From assembly GCF_019039255.1 (NCBI RefSeq), contig NZ_CP077062.1, positions 3,968,001 to 4,032,000 of the forward strand: 64,000 nt of DNA, given 5' to 3'. The DNA comes from Nocardioides panacis (GTDB lineage Bacteria > Actinomycetota > Actinomycetes > Propionibacteriales > Nocardioidaceae). Shown here one piece after another: positions 33,690 to 41,766 of this stretch. The translations under genes and the position numbers were made by a program. The notes under the pieces were generated by a model, which worked only from the letters and a program-made list of their open reading frames with translations, made no database searches and was not told the origin of the DNA. Numbering within the stretch: the stretch's first letter is position 1; each line of letters begins with the position of its first letter.

Positions 33690-34610
33690 CTACCCCGACA
33701 TCGCGCGGACGACCGCGCTGGGACTCGGGCGGCCGAGCTCGCCGGCCATCCACGCCGAGGTGCTCACCAGCGCGTCGAGGTCGACGCCGTGCTCGACACC
33801 GAGACCGGTCAGCAGCCACACGAGGTCTTCGGTGGCCAGGTTGCCGGTGGCGCTCTTCGCGTAGGGGCAGCCGCCCAGACCGCCCGCCGAGGCGTCGAAC
33901 GTGGTGATGCCGTGCCGCAGCGCCGCGACCGCGTTGGACAGCGCCTGCCCGTAGGTGTCGTGGAAGTGCATCGCCAGCGACTCGTTGGGCAGCCCGGCCT
34001 CGTTGAACGCCCGCAGCAGCGCCCCGACGTGGCCGGCCGTGCCGGTGCCGATGGTGTCGCCCAGGGACAGCTGGGAGGCGCCGAGGTCGAAGAGCCGCCG
34101 GCCGACGTCCACCACCTGCTCGACCGGCACCCCGCCCTCCCAGGGGTCGCCGAAGCACATCGACACGTAGGCGCGCACGTCCAGGCCGGCCTCGCGCGCC
34201 CGTCGTACGGTGGGCTCGAACATCGCGAACTGCTCGTCCAGGCTGCGGTTCAGGTTCCGCTGCGCGAAGGTCTCGGTGGCGCTGCCGAAGATCGCGATGT
34301 GCCGCAGGCCCTTCTCCAGCGCCCGGTCGAGCCCGCGCTCGTTGGGCACCAGCACCGGCATCTCGCGGGCGACGTCCCCGAGCTCGTCCACCAGCGCGTC
34401 GACCAGGTCGGCGGCGTCCGCGAGCTGCGGCACCCACTTCGGGTGCACGAAGCTGGTCGACTCCACGACCGGCAGCCCCGCGGCGTGCAGCCGGCTCACG
34501 AACCGCGCCTTGGTCGCGGTCGGGACGGTCGCCTTCTCGTTCTGCAGCCCGTCGCGCGGCCCGACCTCGTAGATCGTCACCGCCCGGGGCAGCGAGGGAT
34601 CGGGGACCAC
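33690..34610 (-). CDS. mvaB: Hydroxymethylglutaryl-CoA lyase
   Basis: A 306-residue HMG-CoA lyase, cleaving HMG-CoA to acetyl-CoA and acetoacetate, the last step of leucine degradation. Diagnostic motifs are VTIYEVGPRDGLQNE at the start, SLGDTIGTGTAGHV, AMHFHDTYGQALSN and the active-site SAGGLGGCPYAKSATGN with its catalytic Cys. It begins 17 bases after the biotin carboxylase gene in the same operon. The GTG start is inferred because no better one fits. An acyl-CoA dehydrogenase, often next in such operons, is absent here. Confidence 0.93.
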   Translation of the reverse strand: MVPDPSLPRAVTIYEVGPRDGLQNEKATVPTATKARFVSRLHAAGLPVVESTSFVHPKWVPQLADAADLVDALVDELGDVAREMPVLVPNERGLDRALEKGLRHIAIFGSATETFAQRNLNRSLDEQFAMFEPTVRRAREAGLDVRAYVSMCFGDPWEGGVPVEQVVDVGRRLFDLGASQLSLGDTIGTGTAGHVGALLRAFNEAGLPNESLAMHFHDTYGQALSNAVAALRHGITTFDASAGGLGGCPYAKSATGNLATEDLVWLLTGLGVEHGVDLDALVSTSAWMAGELGRPSPSAVVRAMSG

Positions 34611-34626
34611 GGTCGGCAGGGGGTGG

Positions 34627-36639
34627 TCACGACGCGTCCCCCTCCTCCGAGGTGACGACGAAGAGGGTGGCGCCCAGGGCGACCTGCTCCCCGTCGGTGA
34701 CGCGTACGTCGACGGTGCCGGCGAACGGCGCGGTGAGCGAGAGCTCCATCTTCATCGCCTCCATCACCCCGAGCACGTCCCCCGGCTCGACCCGTTGACC
34801 GTGGACCGCGGCCACCGACAGCACGGTGCCCGGCATCGGCGCGGTCAGCGTGCCGTCGCCGACGTGCAGCGTCGGGTCCGCGAACACGTCGGGGCGGGTG
34901 AACACCCGCCGCTGGCCGCGGTGGGTGACCTCGACCGCGTGCGGCCCGACGTCGACGAGCGCCTGCTCGCGGCGCCCGTCGAGGGTGACCACCATCAGGT
35001 GCAGCTCCGCGCTGATCTGGCTGACCGGCACGCCGTCGACGGTGCCCGCGGCACGGTCGACGAGCACCGTGCGGTCCAGCTCGACGACGACCGGCGCCGG
35101 GTCGCCGGCCACCCGCCAGCCGTCCCCGCGGAACGGGTGGTCGTCGCCGGGGGACATCGTGTCGACCATCGCCTGGGTCCACGCGGCGATCGTCCGGGCG
35201 GTGTCCGGGGACGGCTCGGCGACCTCCGCGTGGTCGAGCCAGGCGGTGTCGATCGTCGCGTCCCGGAACTCGTCGCTGGCGACCAGCACCCGCAGGAAGC
35301 CGGCGTTGGTGGTCAGCCCCATGAACGCGGTGTCGTCGAGGGCCTCGACCAGGGCGAGCCGTGCGCTCTCCCGGTCGTGGCCGTGCGCGATGACCTTGCC
35401 GAGCATCGGGTCGTAGGCCGTGGAGACGACCTGGCCGGTCTCGAGGGCCGCGTCGACCCGGACGCCTCGGGCCGCCGGCGAGAACCGGTCCGCCTCGGCG
35501 CCCGGCCAGCGCACCCGCAGCGCCGTACCCGCCTGGGGGAGGAAGCCGTGGAAGGAGTCCTCGGCGTAGACCCGGGCCTCGATCGCGTGCCCCTGCAGGC
35601 GTACGTCGTCCTGGCCGAACGGCAGCGGCTCGCCGGCCGCGACCGCCAGCTGGAGCTGCACCAGGTCGAGCGGGCGGCCGTCGACGCGGACCACCAGCTC
35701 GGTCACCGGGTGCTCGACCTGCAGCCGGGTGTTCATCTCCAGGAAGTAGGCCTCGCCGGTGTCCGCGTCGAGGAGGAACTCCACGGTGCCGGCGTTCACG
35801 TAGCCCACCTGGCGGGCCAGCGCGACGGCCGATTCGGTGACCAGCGTGCGGACCTCCGGGGTGATCGTCGGGGCGGGCGCCTCCTCGAGCACCTTCTGGT
35901 GCCGGCGCTGGGTCGAGCAGTCCCGCTCGAAGAGGTGCACGACGTGGCCGTGCGCATCGGCGAGCACCTGCACCTCGATGTGCCGGCCGTGCTCGACGTA
36001 CTTCTCGACCAGGATCGTGTCGTCGCCGAACGAGGAGAGCGCCTCGCGCCGGGCGGAGGCCACCGCCGCGTCGAAGTCGGCGGGGTCGCGGACGATCCGC
36101 ATGCCCTTGCCCCCGCCGCCCGCCGCGGCCTTCACCAGCACCGGGTACGCCGACTTGTCAGGCGCTGAGTCGGCTCGAGCCGATCCACCGCCTGACAACT
36201 CGGCGGAGGGGACGACGGGTACGCCGGCGGCGACGGCGATCTCGCGGGCGGCGTCCTTGCGGCCCATCTGCTCCATCACCGTCGCCGAGGGGCCGACGAG
36301 CACCAGCCCGGCGTCCTCGACCGCCCGGGCGAACGCGGCCCGCTCGGACAGGAAGCCGTAGCCGGGGTGGATCGCGTCGGCACCGGTGGCGCGGGCCGCG
36401 GCGACCACGGCGTCGATGTCGAGGTAGCTCTCCACGCGGATCGCGTCGTCGGCCTCCCGGACGTGCGGCGCGGTGGCGTCGAGGAGGGTGTGGATCGCCA
36501 CGCTGCGCAGCCCCCTGGCCCGGCAGGCGTGGATCACCCGCAGCGCGATCTCGCCGCGGTTGGCGACCAGCACGGTGCGCAGCGGCCGGGCCGTGGGGAT
36601 TGCCTCACGAGGGGTCGGGCTTGTCGGGACCACTGTCAT
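34627..36639 (-). CDS. mccA: Methylcrotonoyl-CoA carboxylase alpha subunit (biotin carboxylase + BCCP)
   Basis: A 670-residue biotin-dependent carboxylase. The N-terminus has VLVANRGEIALRVIHACR, then ATP-grasp motifs AAAGGGGKGMRIV (glycine loop), FLEMNTRLQVEHPVTE and LEEAPAP. The C-terminal BCCP domain carries GVMEAMKMEL with the biotinylated Lys. With MccB and HMG-CoA lyase it is likely the leucine-pathway carboxylase; an acetyl/propionyl role cannot be excluded. Start ATG overlaps the mccB stop as TGATG. Between VPVVPS and YPVLVKA (residues about 146-165) the protein has SAELSGGGSARADSAPDKSA, encoded by a palindrome, in place of the usual linker. Confidence 0.9.
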   Translation of the reverse strand: MTVVPTSPTPREAIPTARPLRTVLVANRGEIALRVIHACRARGLRSVAIHTLLDATAPHVREADDAIRVESYLDIDAVVAAARATGADAIHPGYGFLSERAAFARAVEDAGLVLVGPSATVMEQMGRKDAAREIAVAAGVPVVPSAELSGGGSARADSAPDKSAYPVLVKAAAGGGGKGMRIVRDPADFDAAVASARREALSSFGDDTILVEKYVEHGRHIEVQVLADAHGHVVHLFERDCSTQRRHQKVLEEAPAPTITPEVRTLVTESAVALARQVGYVNAGTVEFLLDADTGEAYFLEMNTRLQVEHPVTELVVRVDGRPLDLVQLQLAVAAGEPLPFGQDDVRLQGHAIEARVYAEDSFHGFLPQAGTALRVRWPGAEADRFSPAARGVRVDAALETGQVVSTAYDPMLGKVIAHGHDRESARLALVEALDDTAFMGLTTNAGFLRVLVASDEFRDATIDTAWLDHAEVAEPSPDTARTIAAWTQAMVDTMSPGDDHPFRGDGWRVAGDPAPVVVELDRTVLVDRAAGTVDGVPVSQISAELHLMVVTLDGRREQALVDVGPHAVEVTHRGQRRVFTRPDVFADPTLHVGDGTLTAPMPGTVLSVAAVHGQRVEPGDVLGVMEAMKMELSLTAPFAGTVDVRVTDGEQVALGATLFVVTSEEGDAS
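36151..36202. repeat. Palindrome inside the mccA coding sequence
   Basis: Outer arms TTGTCAGGCG (36155-36164) and CGCCTGACAA (36189-36198), extended by CGA/TCG outward past one mismatch, enclose a perfect 14-bp palindrome TCGGCTCGAGCCGA. It is in frame and codes for LSGGGSARADSAPDKS on the minus strand, in the loop just before the ATP-grasp glycine loop. Such structure is unusual within a conserved enzyme gene and suggests a palindromic element tolerated in a surface loop. Confidence 0.8.
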
Positions 36640-38195
36640 CACATCCGGAAGATGCCGTAGGACGGCTCGGGGACGGGCGCGTTGGCGGAGGCGGCGAGCC
36701 CCATGCCGAGCACCCGGCGGGTGTCGACGGGGTCGATGACGCCGTCGTCCCAGAGCCGTGCGGTGGAGTAGTACGGCGAGCCCTGGTGCTCGTAGGTGTC
36801 GCGGATCGGGGCCTTGAAGGCCTCCTCGTCCTCGGCCGACCACTCCTCGCCGCGGGCCTCGAGGCCGTCGCGGCGGACGGTGGCGAGCACGGACGCGGCC
36901 TGCTCGCCGCCCATCACGGAGATCCGGGCGTTCGGCCACATCCACAGGAACCGCGGGTCGTAGGCCCGCCCGCACATGCCGTAGTTGCCGGCCCCGAAGG
37001 ACCCGCCGATCACCACGGTGAACTTGGGTACGACGGAGCAGGCGACCGCCGTGACGAGCTTGGCGCCGTCGCGGGCGATGCCGCCGTTCTCGTACTCGCG
37101 ACCCACCATGAAGCCGGTGATGTTCTGCAGGAACACCAGCGGGATGCCGCGCTGGTTGCACAGCTCGATGAAGTGCGCGCCCTTGAGCGAGGAGGAGGAG
37201 AACAGGATCCCGTTGTTGGCGATGATGCCGACCTGGTAGCCCCAGATCCGCGCGAACCCGCAGACCAGCGTCTCGCCGTAGAGCGCCTTGAACTCGTGGA
37301 ACCGGGACGCGTCGACGATCCGCCGGATCACCTCGCGGACGTCGTAGGGCGTGCGCGAGTCGGTCGGCACCACGTCGTACAGGCCGTCGGGGTCCTCGGC
37401 GGGCTCCTCGGGAGTGGCCGGCACGAGCGAGGGCGCTGGCACGCGCTGGAAGGTGGAGACGATCGAGCGGACGATCGCCAGCGCCTCGGCGTCGTCCCCG
37501 GCGAGGTGGTCCACCACCCCGGACTTGCGGGCGTGCACGTCGCCGCCGCCGAGGTCCTCGGCGGTCACCACCTCACCGGTGGCCGCCTTCACCAGCGGCG
37601 GGCCGCCCAGGAAGATCGTGCCCTGGTCCTTGACGATCACCGACTCGTCCGACATCGCGGGGACGTAGGCGCCGCCGGCGGTGCACGAGCCCATCACGGC
37701 GGCCACCTGCGGGATGCCCTGGGCGGAGAGGTTGGCCTGGTTGAAGAAGATCCGGCCGAAGTGCTCCTTGTCGGGGAACACGTCCTCCTGCATCGGCAGG
37801 AACGCGCCGCCGGAGTCGACGAGGTAGATGCACGGCAGCCGGTTGGCCCGGGCCACCTCCTGGGCGCGCAGGTGCTTCTTGACCGTGATCGGGTAGTAGG
37901 TGCCGCCCTTGACGGTGGCGTCGTTGGCGACGATCACGCACTCGCGGCCCGAGACGCGGCCGATGCCGGTGACGATGCCGGCCGAGGGCACCGCGTCGTC
38001 GTACATTTCGGTGGCGGCCAGCGGGCTGAGCTCGAGGAACGGGCTGCCGGGGTCGAGCAGCCGGTCGACCCGCTCGCGGGCGAGCAGCTTGCCGCGGTCG
38101 AGGTGCTTGCGCCGCGCGGACTCCGAGCCGCCCTGGCGGGCCGCGACGAGCCGCTCGCGCAGGTCGTGGACCAGCGTCCTCATGTCGTCCGCCAT
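36639..38195 (-). CDS. mccB: Methylcrotonoyl-CoA carboxylase beta subunit (carboxyltransferase)
   Basis: A 518-residue carboxyltransferase with two crotonase-like halves. Landmarks are [69 protein letters not shown] and [22 protein letters not shown], the last two typical of the methylcrotonoyl type. It transfers CO2 from carboxybiotin to methylcrotonoyl-CoA. GGAGGGA lies 6 bases before the ATG at 38193-38195, so this transcript has a leader. It is the first gene of the mccB-mccA-mvaB operon, with a TetR-type palindrome over its promoter. Confidence 0.93.
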   Translation of the reverse strand: MADDMRTLVHDLRERLVAARQGGSESARRKHLDRGKLLARERVDRLLDPGSPFLELSPLAATEMYDDAVPSAGIVTGIGRVSGRECVIVANDATVKGGTYYPITVKKHLRAQEVARANRLPCIYLVDSGGAFLPMQEDVFPDKEHFGRIFFNQANLSAQGIPQVAAVMGSCTAGGAYVPAMSDESVIVKDQGTIFLGGPPLVKAATGEVVTAEDLGGGDVHARKSGVVDHLAGDDAEALAIVRSIVSTFQRVPAPSLVPATPEEPAEDPDGLYDVVPTDSRTPYDVREVIRRIVDASRFHEFKALYGETLVCGFARIWGYQVGIIANNGILFSSSSLKGAHFIELCNQRGIPLVFLQNITGFMVGREYENGGIARDGAKLVTAVACSVVPKFTVVIGGSFGAGNYGMCGRAYDPRFLWMWPNARISVMGGEQAASVLATVRRDGLEARGEEWSAEDEEAFKAPIRDTYEHQGSPYYSTARLWDDGVIDPVDTRRVLGMGLAASANAPVPEPSYGIFRM

Positions 38196-38238
38196 CGCGC
38201 TCCCTCCGCCGGTGGCCCCGTCGGACCACTCACCGGCC

Positions 38239-38267
38239 AGGTTAGCGACCGTTAACCAACTAGTCCA
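38239..38267 (-). promoter_or_regulatory. mcc operon promoter with TetR-type operator
   Basis: On the minus strand TGGACT (38262-38267) and TAACCT (38239-38244) are 17 bases apart, a plausible -35/-10 pair. The 18-bp palindrome GGTTAACGGTCGCTAACC (plus-strand span 38240-38257) covers the -10 and spacer. A related palindrome lies at 40464-40481 over the promoter of the TetR gene. Repression by that TetR is inferred. Confidence 0.6.
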
Positions 38268-38270
38268 CAC

Positions 38271-38334
38271 CGATAGTCCGTGACGATCTCGTCCTCCCAG
38301 GGCCCCGGGACGACAAGTCCGTCACGGACTATCG
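38271..38334. repeat. Palindromic repeat HP1, copy B
   Basis: Perfect 15-bp arms CGATAGTCCGTGACG (38271-38285) and complement (38320-38334) with a partly paired GC-rich centre. It lies between the start side of mccB and the 3' end of the secreted-protein gene, only 4 bases from the mcc -35 box. Same family as copies A and C. Confidence 0.9.
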
Positions 38335-38383
38335 GGGAGGGTGCGACGGGACGGCCCTCCCCCATCGAGTGAGGGGAGGTGCG

Positions 38384-38932
38384 CTACGGGGTCAGGATCT
38401 TGCACGTGTAGGCGTCCGAGCCGTCGGCGTTGATCCGGTCGCAGACCACGGTGCGGTTGAAGGTCTCGCCGTCCACCTTGACGTTCCAGGTGAGCTTGAT
38501 CCCCATCACGTACGCCACCTCGGCCCCGAGCGGGATGTCGTCGGTGGTGACGTCGTAGGTCCGCCACCCGTTGACCGGATCGGTCTTGTCGATCTGCACG
38601 CCGGTGGACTTGTAGGAGGTGCTGCCGGCGTTCAGCTTGTACGACAGCCTCGGCCTGGTCGGGGAGATCGAGGCCAGGCTGGTGTTGTTGCGGCCCTTGA
38701 TCGCGATCGTCTGGACGATCGTGGCGTCCGTGCAGGTGTCGGTGGGGACGCCGGCGTCGTACACCCGGAGGCTGGCCTTGGTCGTGAACTGCTCGCCCCC
38801 GGCCGAGAAGTTCTTGGTGTACTTCAGCGGCGCGAAGTTGCAGTCGTTCACGGGGTCGGCGCTGACGGGCACCGCGGCCACGGTGCTGGCGGCCAGGGCA
38901 AGGCCCGACAGTGCGGCGGTGAGCGTGTGCAT
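38384..38932 (-). CDS. Secreted hypothetical protein bracketed by HP1 repeats
   Basis: A 182-residue exported protein of unknown function. It has a Sec signal (LTAALSGLALAASTVAAVPVSADP, cleavage likely after the Ala run). The mature part is beta-rich and polar, with Cys near positions 31, 67, 166 and 177 that could form disulfides and two similar strand blocks. Its length and composition suggest a small extracellular or wall domain. The gene is flanked by HP1 copies B and C, each within about 50 and 270 bases, giving the look of a cassette. I know no specific family. Confidence 0.75.
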   Translation of the reverse strand: MHTLTAALSGLALAASTVAAVPVSADPVNDCNFAPLKYTKNFSAGGEQFTTKASLRVYDAGVPTDTCTDATIVQTIAIKGRNNTSLASISPTRPRLSYKLNAGSTSYKSTGVQIDKTDPVNGWRTYDVTTDDIPLGAEVAYVMGIKLTWNVKVDGETFNRTVVCDRINADGSDAYTCKILTP

Positions 38933-39200
38933 GGGTGTGGTCCTTCCGGCTGGGAGCGGTAGCGGTCCCTCTCAGGATTGGTTCCGACCGGAACGAGGTC
39001 CATAGCCGTCCGGCACCACCCTGCGGGTCGCCGGGGCCAAGGCCCAATGCCTCAACGGGGTCCGGCCCTCGCGCCAGTCAATGACCCCGACGGCCCCCAC
39101 CCCCGCACACCCGTCATCCGCCCCATCTCCCCCGCCCGTCCAAGAAGCCCACCCGTCCCACGGATCGGCGTTTGTGCCGACATCGAGCCCGGGCTCCCCC
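38933..39200. other. Intergenic gap, no gene found
   Basis: About 270 bases upstream of the secreted-protein gene, ending at HP1 copy C. GC-rich with several C-runs. A GGAAGGACCAC site just before the ATG is the probable ribosome binding site. No convincing small gene or RNA was seen. Confidence 0.6.
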
Positions 39201-39265
39201 CGATAGTCCGTGACGTTCTTGCTGCCCCAGGACCCCCGGGACGACAAGTTCGTCACGGACTATCG
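39201..39265. repeat. Palindromic repeat HP1, copy C
   Basis: Perfect 15-bp arms CGATAGTCCGTGACG (39201-39215) and complement (39251-39265), extended outward by CCCC/GGGG. The right arm contains the stop codon and last codons (PDSP) of the methyltransferase gene. The loop region shares GTTCTTGCTG with copy A. Confidence 0.9.
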
Positions 39266-40344
39266 GGGAGGGTGAGGCGGTAGAAGCGGAACATGTCGTG
39301 CTCGACGGGCAGCACCTGTACGTCGACGAAGCCGGCCTCCCTCGCGTAGCCGCGCAGCGTGTCCGGCCGCATCACCGTGCCGGTGCCCACCGACCCCGGG
39401 TGGGAGAGCCCGTCCGGGAGGCACACCAGCAGCGAGATGCCGTACATCAGCTGCTCCACCGGGTCCCCGGGACCGGTGAACGTCTCGGGCACCTTCTCGT
39501 CCATCACCAGCACCGTGCCGCCGGGCCGCACCAGCGCCCGCGCCCGGCCCAGCACGGACACCGGGTCGGGCAGGTCGTGGACGCACTCGAAGGCGGTGAC
39601 CAGGTCGTAGCCGCCGACCTCGCTCGCGGGTCCGGTGCTCGCCGCCGCGGCGTCGACCAGGTGGAAGGTGACCCGCTCCCCCACGCCGTACGACGCGGCG
39701 TGCCGGCGCGCCGCGTCCACGCTCGCCGGGTCCACGTCGAAGCCGTCGACCCGTGCCGCCGGGTAGCCCAGCGCGATCCCGATCGAGGACCAGCCCTCGC
39801 CGCAGCCGATGTCGGCGACCCGCCCGCCGGCGGTGAGGTCGCGGTGCACCTCCGGCAGCACCGGCAGCCAGTCGTGGGCGAGCGGGCCGAGGAACAGCGG
39901 CCGGTTCGCGTCGGCCTGCGCGGTGCGCATCAGCGGCCCGAAGGCTTCCCAGCCGACGCCCCCGCCGGTGCGGTAGGCGTCCTGGAGCGCGGGGAGCTGG
40001 GCCGCCGCCGCGGCGACCATCCGGGCGAACGGCGTGAAGAACGACGGGCTGTCGCGGTCGGCGAGCACGGCCGCGTGCTCCTCGGGGAGCGAGTAGCGGC
40101 GCTCCTGCGCCGGCCGGACGGGGTCGTCCACGTCGACGAGGCCGGCCACGGTCTGCTGCTCGAGCCACTCGCGGGCGTAGCGGGGGTGCAGGCCGGAGCG
40201 CTCGGCGACCTCCTCGGGGGTCAGCGGGCCGTCGCGGTGCAGCAGGTCGTAGACCCCGAACTGGTCCCCGATGTGCACCGTGAGCACGTCCAGCGCGCCG
40301 AGGACGGAGGCGAAGAGGTGGTCGGCGAGCTCGTCGGTCTGCAT
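39253..40344 (-). CDS. Class I SAM-dependent methyltransferase with winged-helix N-terminus
   Basis: A 363-residue protein. The N-terminal about 90 residues are a winged-helix dimerisation domain (HIGDQFGVYDLLHRDGPLTPEEVAERSGLHPRYAREWL), followed by a Rossmann methyltransferase with motif I VADIGCGEGWSSIG and later GYDLVTAFECVHDLPDPVSVL and GGTVLVMDEKV. It resembles the Rv2258c-type actinobacterial enzymes; substrate unknown. GGAGG lies 5 bases before the ATG. The C-terminus LTLPDSP is encoded inside an HP1 arm, so the repeat may have replaced the original end. Confidence 0.85.
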   Translation of the reverse strand: MQTDELADHLFASVLGALDVLTVHIGDQFGVYDLLHRDGPLTPEEVAERSGLHPRYAREWLEQQTVAGLVDVDDPVRPAQERRYSLPEEHAAVLADRDSPSFFTPFARMVAAAAAQLPALQDAYRTGGGVGWEAFGPLMRTAQADANRPLFLGPLAHDWLPVLPEVHRDLTAGGRVADIGCGEGWSSIGIALGYPAARVDGFDVDPASVDAARRHAASYGVGERVTFHLVDAAAASTGPASEVGGYDLVTAFECVHDLPDPVSVLGRARALVRPGGTVLVMDEKVPETFTGPGDPVEQLMYGISLLVCLPDGLSHPGSVGTGTVMRPDTLRGYAREAGFVDVQVLPVEHDMFRFYRLTLPDSP

Positions 40345-40463
40345 GGCACCTCCAGGGCGGCGGACGACCGGGTCTCCGGCCGGTCCCCACAGGCTCGACC
40401 CGGAGTGCCGGGCCGTCAACGGACCGGTCTGGAGCGGAGCCGTTCCGGGGATGGTGAGCGTTC

Positions 40464-40483
40464 GTTAACCGACCGGCTAGCCT
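40464..40483 (+). promoter_or_regulatory. TetR operator over its own -10 box
   Basis: Palindrome GTTAACCGACCGGCTAGC (40464-40481) overlaps the TAGCCT (40478-40483) -10 element, which sits 6 bases from the tetR start. It resembles the 18-bp palindrome at the mcc promoter (GGTTA..CG..CG.TAACC core). Autorepression is inferred. Confidence 0.55.
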
Positions 40484-40489
40484 GCTGGC

Positions 40490-41044
40490 ATGGCCGCGAC
40501 CCGCCGGGATCAGATCCTCGACACCGCCGCGCGGATGTTCGCGGAGCGGGGCTTCCACGGCGTCTCGGTCGTCGAGCTCGGTGCGGCCTGCGGCATCTCC
40601 GGGCCGGCGCTCTACAAGCACTTCCCCTCCAAGGACGCGATGCTGGCGGAGATGCTGGTCGCGATCAGCGAGGAGCTGCTCAGCGTGGGGCGGGCCCGGT
40701 CCGCCGGCGCGGCCGACCCGGCGGACGCGCTGCGCGCCCTGGTCGCCTGGCACGTCGACTTCGCCCTGCACCACCAGCCGCTGATCGTCGTGCAGGACCG
40801 CGACTGGACGAACCTGCCCGACGAGGCGCGGGAGCGGGTGCGCAGCCTCCAGCGCCGGTACGTCGACCTGTGGGCCGACCGGCTGCGCGAGGTGCACACC
40901 GACCTGACCCCGAAGCGGGCCCGGGCGATGGCGCACGCGACCTTCGGGCTGATCAACTCCACCCCGCACAGCGCCCGGCTGCCCGAGCCGGAGATGGCGC
41001 CGATGCTGGAGCGGATGGCTGTCGGTGCCCTCGGCCTAGGGTGA
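40490..41044 (+). CDS. TetR/AcrR family regulator, probable regulator of leucine/fatty acyl catabolism
   Basis: A 184-residue TetR protein. The N-terminal helix-turn-helix is VSVVELGAACGISGPALYKHF, and the C-terminus has the mixed helical TetR_C layout. The leaderless-type promoter overlaps a palindrome related to one upstream of mccB, 2.3 kb away. In many actinobacteria a similar TetR is divergent from the mcc genes (LiuR/FadR-like regulators), so control of that operon is a fair inference. Effector may be an acyl-CoA. No direct evidence. Confidence 0.85.
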   Translation: MAATRRDQILDTAARMFAERGFHGVSVVELGAACGISGPALYKHFPSKDAMLAEMLVAISEELLSVGRARSAGAADPADALRALVAWHVDFALHHQPLIVVQDRDWTNLPDEARERVRSLQRRYVDLWADRLREVHTDLTPKRARAMAHATFGLINSTPHSARLPEPEMAPMLERMAVGALGLG

Positions 41045-41049
41045 GGCGC

Positions 41050-41727
41050 ATGCCTCTCGCGACCTTCAAGGACCTCTGCCTCGACGCCCGCGACCCGGTG
41101 CTGCTGGGTCGTTTCTGGGCCGGCGCCCTCGGCCTGGAGCTGCACCGCCAGGAGGGGGGCGACACCTACCTCACCGGCCCGACGCCGCAGCACACGATCT
41201 GGGTCAACCGGGTGCCGGAGCCGAAGACCGTCAAGCACCGGGTGCACCTCGACGTGAACACCGGCTCGGTCGCGGAGCTCGAGGCCCTCGGCGCCACCGT
41301 GCTGGACGCCGAGTCGTTCCGGTGGGTGCTGATGGCCGACCCCGAGGGCGGGGAGCTCTGCGCGTTCGTGCGCGAGGGACCGATCACCCAGCGGCTCTTC
41401 GAGATCGTCGTGGACACCGGCGACTCCCCCGACGAGGCGCACCGGTCGGCCGCGTGGTGGGCCGAGCTCCTCGGCGGGCGGCTCGTCGACAGCGAGCGCG
41501 GGTTCTCCTACGTCGACCAGGTCCCCGGGGCGCCGTACGACTCGCTCGACTTCATCCCGGTGCCGGAGCCGAAGACCGTCAAGAACCGGGTGCACCTCGA
41601 CGTCAGCACCCCGGACCTCGGCGCCCTGGTGGCGGCCGGCGCGACCGTGCTGGACGACCGGGCCGAGCTCGGCTGGACCGTGCTCGCCGACCCCGCCGGC
41701 AACGAGTTCTGCGCGTTCCCGTCCTGA
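41050..41727 (+). CDS. VOC-family protein with two tandem glyoxalase-like domains
   Basis: A 225-residue protein made of two copies of the vicinal-oxygen-chelate fold. The phrase VPEPKTVK followed by RVHLDV occurs in each half (near residues 55 and 175), showing internal duplication. Each half ends in a strand such as MADPEGGELCAF and LADPAGNEFCAF. Metal ligands of true glyoxalases are not clearly conserved, so it may be a resistance or binding protein. TAGGGT is 7 bases before the ATG; it lies 5 bases after tetR and could be cotranscribed. Confidence 0.82.
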   Translation: MPLATFKDLCLDARDPVLLGRFWAGALGLELHRQEGGDTYLTGPTPQHTIWVNRVPEPKTVKHRVHLDVNTGSVAELEALGATVLDAESFRWVLMADPEGGELCAFVREGPITQRLFEIVVDTGDSPDEAHRSAAWWAELLGGRLVDSERGFSYVDQVPGAPYDSLDFIPVPEPKTVKNRVHLDVSTPDLGALVAAGATVLDDRAELGWTVLADPAGNEFCAFPS

Positions 41728-41737
41728 CCCCTGGCGC

Positions 41738-41762
41738 TTATTCAACAGAAATGTAGAATAAG
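41738..41762 (+). promoter_or_regulatory. Operator/promoter of the ArsR gene
   Basis: Palindrome CTTATTC (41738-41744) / GAATAAG (41756-41762) with inner ACA/TGT, 25 bp in total and AT-rich against the background. It contains the TAGAAT -10 box (41754-41759), 7 bases before the GTG start. This is a textbook autoregulatory ArsR site by position. Confidence 0.75.
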
Positions 41763-41766
41763 CCGG

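Noticed and set aside
34627-38195. Acetyl-CoA or propionyl-CoA carboxylase instead of methylcrotonoyl-CoA carboxylase
   Set aside because: Cotranscription with HMG-CoA lyase and the beta subunit motifs fit leucine degradation better, though substrate range is not proven.
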